A stretch of DNA of 64,000 bases from Nilaparvata lugens. Taxonomy: Eukaryota; Arthropoda; Insecta; Hemiptera; Delphacidae. Shown in pieces: positions 56,811 through 64,000 of the stretch (position 1 is its first letter; the number at the start of each line of letters is the position of its first letter). Both the position numbers and the translations under genes were made by a program. Location of the stretch: contig NC_052518.1 in the NCBI RefSeq assembly GCF_014356525.2, positions 31,030,559-31,094,558 on the forward strand. The letters are read 5' to 3'. The notes under the pieces were generated by a model. That model ran no database searches. It was not told the DNA's origin and saw nothing but the letters and a program-made list of their open reading frames with translations.

Positions 56811-57504
56811 TGTCATTTAAAAGCATAAAAAAGTTTAAGCTCAACCTACCGCATTAAAACATAATTGAACATAATCTTTTAGGTTATGTAGACCAATTGA
56901 AATCCACCCAATCTGAGATTCTCTCCCTGTCATGGTCGAGGACGACATTTACGCACAAAGGAATATCCAGCTTATACAGATTTTTTTTGAGATAATTCAT
57001 TCGATGCAGCTCTCTCACATTCACCATATTATTATACAGAGTTTGCAAAATTAAAAATATTTATTAATTATCAAAACAATACTATCATTATATTAATAAT
57101 TATAATGATAATAATAATATTATTATTTAAAATATCTATCAATATTATCAAAACAATATTATTGAGGTTAAGTGGAATCAGGTAGAAAGCAATTATAGAA
57201 CAGCTGTTTTCTTTTTAATTCTATCATATGATTTGATGAATTCGCTGTATGAAATCGTATGTCCCATAAATTAAATTTGAACATTAATTATGAAAAATCT
57301 AGAAGGAGAATTGAAATTTGGGCTTCGAAGTGCATGAGATTGATATTTCTAGAATCTATGTGCAAAATTTGGAGATCTAAATCATTCCCCTTTTTCCGGT
57401 ATGCAATCCACAAGTTGACATGTTTTGATGCAAACAAACAAACACACGAACACACGAACAAACACAACCCTACTCTCTCTTATTATATAAAAGATATAGT
57501 TAAC

Positions 57505-58380
57505 GACTGCAAGAGATAGGACTGTGGAACAGAATAGTGGTGAAACTATGATAGCGCCAGAAGTGTCTCAAACACAATAGGTACTACATGAACTTTTTGA
57601 AAGTGAATTGAAAACAAAAATGTTAAAACAACAGAGCTGAATGTTGTCAACCTTATCATTCTACCTCCATTTAGAGAGGCTTTTGTTCGAGCCGAATGTA
57701 AATCTATATTATATAAAAATGAATGTCTGTTTGTTTGTTCCCTATAGACTTGAAAACTACTTGGCATAACTGCATGAAACGTTGGGAATATGTTGTGTGA
57801 ATATTGGGGATGGTTTCTGAACAGAAATTTCGAAAGGGGGTCAATAATAATTATTTATCAATTCATTTTACAGACCTATGTTTTCGAAATTGTCGGCTGA
57901 GCGGCTACTGAAGAACGGAAAGATGATCATGATTCAAGATAATATGATTTACCAAACACGTCACCCTGTGATGAATTGTGTACTGGCATTAAAACGGTAG
58001 TTTGAAGTTGAAGTGTAGTTGATTGATACCATCTGTAGATAATGGTTCCTTGGAAGACCTATACAAATAATTATCACTCCCCCATCATTGAGAAACTGTA
58101 AAATGTTGAGAAAAAAAATTATCCACCTGCGAAAGAGAGTTGTTCATGATCCACCTCATGAAAAAGAGTTGTTCATATTGCATTTATTAATTACTGAAGA
58201 ATGACAGAATAATTTTTTTTTTTGAATTTAGCTTAGCTTATATTCATCCTAAAATGGAAGATGGAAAGAATATGGAATTCTGTGTGATTCATTGTAGATC
58301 GCATGTTTCCTGGACCATATATTGACATCTTTTTTGACTATTTAATAACAAATAACTATGGAGTAACAATCATAGATTTT
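57505..58380. other. Non-coding stretch with element-end-like motif
   Basis: TATATAAAAATGAATGTCTG followed by TTTGTTTGTTCCC at 57711 resembles the lead of dispersed elements. AAGAGTTGTTCAT is directly repeated (58135, 58162). No gene is seen. Confidence 0.35.
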
Positions 58381-58381
58381 C

Positions 58382-58845
58382 TTGATTTTCAGAGCTGTCA
58401 CAAATGGGTATGAAGAAAGTATGGTGGACAGATTATTGAGTTTAATTGATAGACAAATTTCAATCAATTCTAGCTTTGTAGGCTCAAACTGTGAGGAGAA
58501 GACTTGGATAACAATCCCATATTCAGGCCTTATATCTGATAAGATAGGTAGGGGATTGAAGAGGAATAGATTTCATGTTGCTTTCAAGACCAAACCGATT
58601 TTAAATAGTCTATTGAGCTGGAGTAAAGACAAAATTGATATTTGGGATAAAAGTGGGGTGTACAAACTTAAATGTGGTGATTGTAATGCTTGTTATGTGG
58701 GTCAAACTGGTGGAAGTTTCAAAAGTAGAATTGAAGAACACTTCAGAGATTTGAATAAACAGAATGGGGAATCTAACTTTGCAGAACATTTGATAACAAA
58801 TAATCACAAGTGCAGATCCATGTTGTGTGTATCCTGTTTATATTT
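58382..58845 (+). pseudogene. Penelope-like element, C-terminus with GIY-YIG endonuclease
   Basis: The open frame has a connector (NGYEESMVDRLLSLI, residues 9-23; VAFKTKPILNSLL near 66-78), then GVYKLKCGDCNACYVGQTGG (GVY at 92-94, YVG at 105-107), Arg 115 and SRIEEHFRD (Glu 118), then SNFAEHLITNNHKC. GVY...YVG with the CxxC-type insert, Arg and Glu is the GIY-YIG endonuclease of Penelope retroelements, which nicks target DNA for priming. The domain is cut short after NHKC, replaced by unrelated residues and a TA repeat. The RT is absent. TTTTCAG just before the frame may be a splice acceptor, since some PLEs keep introns. Confidence 0.85.
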
Positions 58846-58887
58846 TTATTACAAAACTTTCAAGTGTTTTACGTTAAGTGCTACAAG

Positions 58888-58892
58888 TATAT

Positions 58893-58955
<63 letters not shown>

Positions 58956-58974
58956 ATATAATATATGTATAATA
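58888..58974. repeat. (TA)n microsatellite
   Basis: TA repeat that joins the PLE coding end to its LTR-like sequence. Confidence 0.9.
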
Positions 58975-58999
58975 TAAATATAGACAGGATACACACGAC

Positions 59000-59290
59000 A
59001 TGGACAGATTAAAAACACTTAAAAACTTACATTTAAACGAGAATTTTCGGGGAGCTGGGCCCCCTTTGTCAATCAACCAGGAAGTAGAGTGGTGAGATTT
59101 GAACATTCTAATGGTCGTGACCACAGAGATGCGGTAGAGACTTTGTGCAGACCATAGAGCACAGAGGAATGGAAGCGCACTGATTGAAGGAGCACTATGG
59201 GATCAGTTGGTGGGCCATGATGGGTTATTTCAAGCAGGAGATTTCAAATTTGAGTGGGTTATGGGTAAGGAAAGGTGTAGATTATAAATT
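59000..59290. repeat. PLE LTR-like fragment, fourth copy
   Basis: AACACTTAAAAACTTACATT, TTTTCGGGGAGCTGGGCCCC, GGTCGTGACCACAGAG and GAGTGGGTTATG match the 6.6-7.2 kb fragments. Its position beside the GIY-YIG ORF ties the family to Penelope. Confidence 0.65.
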
Positions 59291-59294
59291 GATA

Positions 59295-59745
59295 GAAAAG
59301 AGGAGATTTAAAATTAGAAATCCGAAATGAAGTAGAATAAAATTAGAGAATGGAATTATAGAATTTAATTGGAATTAAATTTATTTTTATTTCTATTTTT
59401 ATTGAAAATTCATTAAATATTTGATAGCTGTGAAATTTCTTATATATGATGAAATTTATTTCAATTTAATTGGACAGTTGTGTGGTGTAGAGTTGATAGT
59501 TATGGTACTATTGCTGTCTGTTAAGACCAGGACTGGAAGCAGCTCCAAGCACCCAAATAAAAGCCAATTCTTTTGTCTTGACATCTATGGAGGGGGCTGT
59601 GGGAGGAAGAGTGGCAAGGACTTCAACTTTCAAGCATTGGTCAAAGTTCTTGTTGTGCTCAGAGCCATGGGTGGGGATGGGTAGGGAAGTATTATTTTCA
59701 AAGGAAACCCTATGATTGTTGATCCGGAGGTTTAGGGCAGTGGTG
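59295..59745. other. Non-coding stretch
   Basis: AT-rich first half, G-rich second half. The plus frame at 59421-59684 has no recognisable feature. Confidence 0.35.
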
Positions 59746-59749
59746 GTTT

Positions 59750-59798
59750 CAGTGGTGGTGATACTTTTTGGTGGTACGAAGTTCGCCGGGTAAGCTAG
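59750..59798 (+). mobile_element. Helitron-like 3' terminus of a second family
   Basis: GGTGGTACGAAGTTCGCCGG is followed by GTAAGCTAG and T (CTAG at 59795-59798). The complement, CCGGCGAACTTCGTACC, is a motif I recall as widespread in insect repeats. AATAAAGCC follows. Confidence 0.4.
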
Positions 59799-60100
59799 TT
59801 GTAAATAAAGCCTTATTATTATTAGTCAACGCTGACAAAAGACAGGCTCAATCACCAAAAATACTTTCAGTTCTATGAGGGACCAGTAGCCATTAATTTT
59901 GAGTAGTTCAATCACTCCTATTATGAACACTGGATACATTATGGACAATCAAGACCTATGAAATTTATTAGCTGCAGAATGAAAAACTTTTGATTGCAGT
60001 GACCCAGACTACTACAATATGAATAAACATTTGGATCAAATATAAGGAATTACTCACATCTCTCATCAACTCGTACCTTTTATTCACAAAATATTGACAA

Positions 60101-60104
60101 AATA

Positions 60105-60152
<48 letters not shown>
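60101..60152. repeat. (TA)n microsatellite
   Basis: Nearly pure TA. Confidence 0.95.
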
Positions 60153-60154
<2 letters not shown>

Positions 60155-60159
60155 TTATA

Positions 60160-61820
60160 TTAAATGAACTCACAGTTAGTACTCAAGTTTGTCTTTTTCA
60201 GGCCGTGCTACAAATATTTGTAGGTATATGTTTGACATTTTGTTTTTGTAATATTTTTCTCTATCAATTAAGGAAGTTTTCAATGTGATTTTTGATGGCA
60301 ATAGAATTTGAATTTGAAAAAAGAATTATCAACAAACTCCTAACCAAAGAGTGCTCTGTTCTAATCGGAATGTATGAGACTCCATATATACAGCTGATAG
60401 AAGGCGCAAACCAAACTAGCCAAGCAAACAACAATGGAACAAACACGTGGCAATATCGCGCTCTCGATAAACACAAAATTCGATCAGCTGATTGATAAGA
60501 TTATTTTAAGCTTTCCAATGATTACAACATATGTTAGAATATCATGTGTCAATTATTTCGGATCCATATGGCGTACACCTTACCATGTCCATAACCTTCC
60601 TACTTGATAGGATCCTTTTTCATCCTTTGAAACCCTTAGAGGCAAAATATCTCAAAATCTGTTCTTAGTGCGTGTCTAGCTTGTTTGAAGAATATTTGCG
60701 CAAAGTTTCAAGTCTGTAGGCCAATTAGTTTGAGCTGTAGTGTGATTTTACAACAAAATTTTCGAAAAATGCCCTCTTGTGAACCCCCCTGTGCTCCTGA
60801 TCAGAATTTTTCTGCATAGATCTAATTTTTCTCGTAGCTGAACAAAGAAGTTTCGCATGACTTTGCTGTGCAATGAGCGGTTAAAAAGTACAAAATTTTT
60901 GGGGGGCCCCAGCTCCCTAAGGGGGGCAAAATTCTGAAAAACCTTTCTTAGTGAATGTTTTGAGGCTACCATAGACAATTGTGCAAAATTTCAATTTTAT
61001 AGGATCAGTAGTATGGGCTGTGGTGTGAATACCAGTCTGTCGGGCCTTAGCCTTTTATAGATTCCTCTAAAACGCATATTTTTAGTTATAACCTTCAAAA
61101 GCCCCAAAAAAACGTTTTTTCTAATTTTTTTGAATTTTGTTCTATTATAACTTTTTTTGTGCAAGAGATAGAGAGAAATTTTGAATCTATGAAATTCAGA
61201 ACGCTTTTTCAACTTCAGAACGATATATCTTCATGCGCTGTACAAAGAGAAATGAGTTCTCCAGCGCCCTCCAAAGTAAACCCTGCACGGTTTCTCTTGA
61301 GTTTTTCCGTATGAGGTAAAAAGCTAGATTTAAATCATAAAGCTCGATAAAATCGATTTTTTCATGACTACTTCAAGATAGAGCAAACTGGTCTTGCAAA
61401 ATGGTCTTAATCTCTTCATCACAACAAGCTGAATAAGAATATTGATGATGATGATGGAAACAATGTAAATATTGACATCATTGAAAAATTCAAGATGGCG
61501 GTCATTATTGACAGAAATTTTTATATCGCTTGCTATTTAGTTATTGTGAGAGATATCGGATTGGTTTTACCACCAACTATTTAGAATTAACCAAACTATG
61601 ATGTTCGAGATTATCGACTCACTTCGACCACTGTTTTCATGATTTATTTAATTTCAAAAACGTGAAACATACAATTTTTGCGGGCAATATTTCACTTTCC
61701 ACCCTGTAAATTTATTTACAGTAGACATACACTAGTGTTATTGGTACAGTGTTCTAGTATTTGTTTGAGCTGTAGACAAAAAAATGAGAATTAATATGTA
61801 TGGTCGTATAGATATTAAAA
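60160..61820. other. Non-coding stretch with degenerate duplication
   Basis: A unit of about 105 bp (TTCTTAGTG...GCAAA(G/A)TTTCA...GAGCTG(T/G..)TGTGTGA) occurs at about 60645-60755 and 60930-61035. No gene is seen. Confidence 0.4.
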
Positions 61821-61825
61821 AGTCA

Positions 61826-62443
61826 ATAATACTAAGTATTTGGGAATTATAATTGATGAAAACCTTAAATGGGATGTTCATATTAAATACATATGTAGAA
61901 AAATTAGATATTTATCTTTTAAATTTTACCAAGTTAACAGAATTCTTAATAAGAACCACCTGAAAATGATGTATCATGCTCTAGTCAAGTCAATTCTGCA
62001 GTATGGCATAGTTGTTTGGGGAGACTGTTTCAACTGTCATAAATATTGCTGAATTATTTGTAGCACAAAAACTGATAATTAAAACTATATTAAGCAAACC
62101 CAGGCTCTATCCAACGGATATGGTTTTTGGTGATTTTGAGGTCATGACTATAGGTCAATTATACATAAAAACCGTAGTTGAGTACTTAATAAAATATAGA
62201 TCCGATTTTCCTCTCACAATAAACTCTACTCTTAATTATTATAATCTAAGGGCCACTGCTAACAAATATGTAACCTATAACACTAATATTGAATGTATAA
62301 GGAGGCAATTAATTCACAAAGTTACTAAAATAATAAACCTCATTCCAAATCACTTTCTCATGGACAATAAGATCAGCAGAAAAATTAAACTGGATATAAA
62401 AAACTGGACATACAGTAATTTTTTCTTCCATTTAGATATATGA
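61826..62443 (+). pseudogene. LINE ORF2 C-terminal fragment
   Basis: The plus strand reads TKYLGIIIDENLKWDVHIKY, ICRKIRYLSFKFYQVN, then KMMYHALVKSILQYGIVVWG, a frameshift near 62025, FVAQKLIIKTILSKPRLYPT, DMVFGDFEVMTIGQLYIKTV and KISRKIKLDIKNWTYSNFF before the stop. It is the same family type as 15041-15560, but this copy runs to the natural C-terminus. It lacks the RT palm and has one main frameshift. Confidence 0.8.
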
Positions 62444-62740
62444 CTCGAGATTTCTGCTCCAGCATTTTTTTTTTTCATTCGTTTTTTCATTTTTCAGTGG
62501 ACTCGCTTACCTTTATTTTGAGTACCTATTCCTCTGTTTTCTTCCTTCCCCCCATTTCTCCCTTCCTTTTTCCTCATTACTTCTCTTCTCTTCTTTGCCT
62601 GCCTATTACATGGGAAACCATAGTTGGCTAGGTATCTTCCTCTCTTTTTTTTCTCTTCTCCAACAGTAGCTTAAATTCAAGACTTCTGCTAAGAATTTTT
62701 GCGCAATCCCCGAGAAATAAGGAAAAATTTTTGCGCAAAT

Positions 62741-62893
62741 CCCCCTCCCCCTCCCCCCTCCCCCTCTGCGCAAACTCCCCCTCTCCTCCCCCTCTCCCTC
62801 TCCCTCTCCCTCTCCCTCTCCCTCTCCTTCTCCCTCTCCCTCTCCCTCTCCCTCTCCTTCTCCTTCTCCCTCTCCCTCTCCCTCTCCCTCTCC
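62741..62893. repeat. (CCCTCT)n simple repeat
   Basis: About 25 hexamer units with CCTTCT variants, flanked by GCGCAAATCCCCC and GCGCAAACTCCCC words, which are themselves duplicated. Confidence 0.9.
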
Positions 62894-62978
62894 TTATCTT
62901 ATCTCCCCTCTCCTAGTGAGGACGAGGGGGTTGAAAAGAGAGAGATATACCTCTCTCTCAGTGAGGGAAAAAATAATT

Positions 62979-63440
62979 TCCCTTTTTGGAGGAAAAATTC
63001 CCTACTGACAGATTAAAGTGAATCCATCTAATGCTATACTGACAGATTAAAGTGAATCCATCTAATGCTATACTGACAAATTAAAGTGAATCCATATTTC
63101 TACTGTCAAATTAAAGTGAATCCATATTTCTACATCTAATGCTATACTGTCAAATTAAAGTGAATCCATCTTTATACTGAGTGAATCTGTATAATGTCCC
63201 TTTGAGGGAAAAATTCTCTACTGTCAAATTAAAGTGAATCTGTATAATGTCCCTTTGAGGGAAAAATTCTCTACTGTCAAATTAAAGTGAATCCATCTAA
63301 TGCTATACTGACAGATTAAAGTGAATACAACTAATAACTTATACTGTCAAATTAAAGTGAATCCATCTTTATTCTGAGTGAATCTGTTACATCTTTATTC
63401 TGAGTGAATCTGTTACATCTTTATACTGTAAAATTATAAA
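62979..63440. repeat. Minisatellite with core CTGTCAAATTAAAGTGAATC
   Basis: About ten copies of the core separated by two alternating linkers (ATCTAATGCTATA and TCCCTTTGAGGGAAAAATTC), plus a short GAGTGAATCTGTTACATCTT array at the end. A lone related copy lies near 63655-63680. Confidence 0.9.
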
Positions 63441-63444
63441 GTGA

Positions 63445-64000
63445 TTGCAAATTGAATAATTCGGAGGGTACAAGAGAGTGTGATACACCCATCGTTTCTC
63501 TGTCTCTCGCATAAGCTTAAAGATTGTGCAAACTACTAGGTGGAAAAAAACAGATGGCCCCATGCATTATCTCCTATTCTCGCTACTGCTTTTCCTCTAT
63601 TACGAAAGCCATGACAAAAATCAGTCGTGAGTTCCTTTTTAATCCCGCCTTCCTATACTGCCAGTTGAAGTGAATCCATATTATTCACTTTATATGTGGC
63701 TTGCACCCAACTCGAGCCCCCTGGCACATTGCCGCTTTTTCCTCTATTGCAAAAGCCATGTGTGTTGAGTTTGCTCTCCTTTACTTCGTCATCCGTATAC
63801 GAGCATATGCCTCTTTCCGCGTAGCGGAGCACAGCATTTTACGAATGAGGAGTAAAGAGAGAATAGAGAATTCATTCCGTTCTCCACTATGATCGACCGT
63901 TCGCTACTACTAGCAGTTGAATTGGATGCTACGAAGTCTGCTTTCCCTCGCCTGCTATTATCAACAACGAAATAAGCTATTTTGAGCCATCTCTTATCAC
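63445..64000. other. Non-coding, less AT-rich end of window
   Basis: Related patches GCCATGACAAAAATC / GCCATGTGTGTTGAG (about 63608 and 63753), each after a CTTTTCCTCTATT word, suggest an old duplication. No gene can be supported. Confidence 0.35.

Larger units (their letters stand above)
53547..57500 (-). mobile_element. Helitron-like composite (minus strand)
   Basis: The minus-strand 3' end is at 53547: hairpin CCCTTGCGAAGCACGGG, TTATCAG, CTAG, then T. A candidate 5' end near 57500 reads A|TCTTTTATATAATAAGAGAG followed by a TGTTTGTTTG tract. The body contains two direct copies of a 200-bp block (53575-53790 and 55437-55610), a LINE fragment and a CGAAC-rich repeat. Two tandem or nested copies may be merged here. 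No helicase ORF. Confidence 0.45.

Noticed and set aside
62699..63016. Leu/Ser/Pro-rich frames at 62.7-63.0 kb
   Set aside because: Translation of the CCCTCT simple repeat.

Overview
The window reads as nuclear DNA of an animal, most likely an insect and plausibly a hemipteran such as a planthopper. It is AT-rich and intron-like, with no operons, ribosome-binding sites or long intact ORFs. It is full of decayed non-LTR retrotransposons (LINEs), Penelope-like (PLE) pieces, tRNA-derived SINEs, Helitron-like ends, foldback or palindromic DNA elements and microsatellites. The one recognisable host-gene exon starts with the insect-type CAAAATG context. The hexamer TAGGCC is also very frequent. The species assignment is inference.

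Host coding content is minimal. There is one prothymosin-alpha-like acidic exon (minus strand, about 10.2-10.5 kb) with good splice signals but a stop at codon 5. There is one unidentified open exon candidate (minus, about 49.9-50.2 kb). No complete gene is visible.

Layout. 2.4-4.6 kb: one LINE relic (endonuclease, YADD, C-terminal tail, GAA tail) interrupted by a SINE. 5.7-9.9 kb: inverted repeats, PLE LTR-like fragments, a 972-bp near-perfect palindrome with TA-repeat flanks and a 320-bp foldback element. 12-19 kb: Helitron-like ends and at least six LINE fragments, including an RTE-type endonuclease. 21-28 kb: SINE and tRNA-like units and a 4.5-kb block bounded by 270-bp inverted arms, containing a PLE LTR-like, hammerhead-like motif. 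29.3-30.2 kb: an element with about 11 copies of a GCAGTAT motif in both orientations. 36-38 kb: a dispersed repeat whose end has expanded into a 442-bp octamer satellite. 39.2-43.6 kb: a second inverted-repeat-bounded block. 43.8-45.5 kb: a GC-rich cluster of about 23 CTACTTGTC-type motifs with a perfect 83-bp hairpin. 46.6-47.7 and 50.36-50.93 kb: further palindromic elements. 49.1, 51.5 and 53.9-55.3 kb: LINE fragments, the last nested in a Helitron-like composite. 58.4-59.3 kb: a PLE fragment with a GIY-YIG endonuclease. 61.8-62.4 kb: a LINE RT tail. 62.7-63.4 kb: CCCTCT and minisatellite arrays.

The genes do not form a pathway. The window is best read as a record of nested transposition, in which the same repeat families recur in intact, interrupted and inverted forms, so several insertion events can be ordered.
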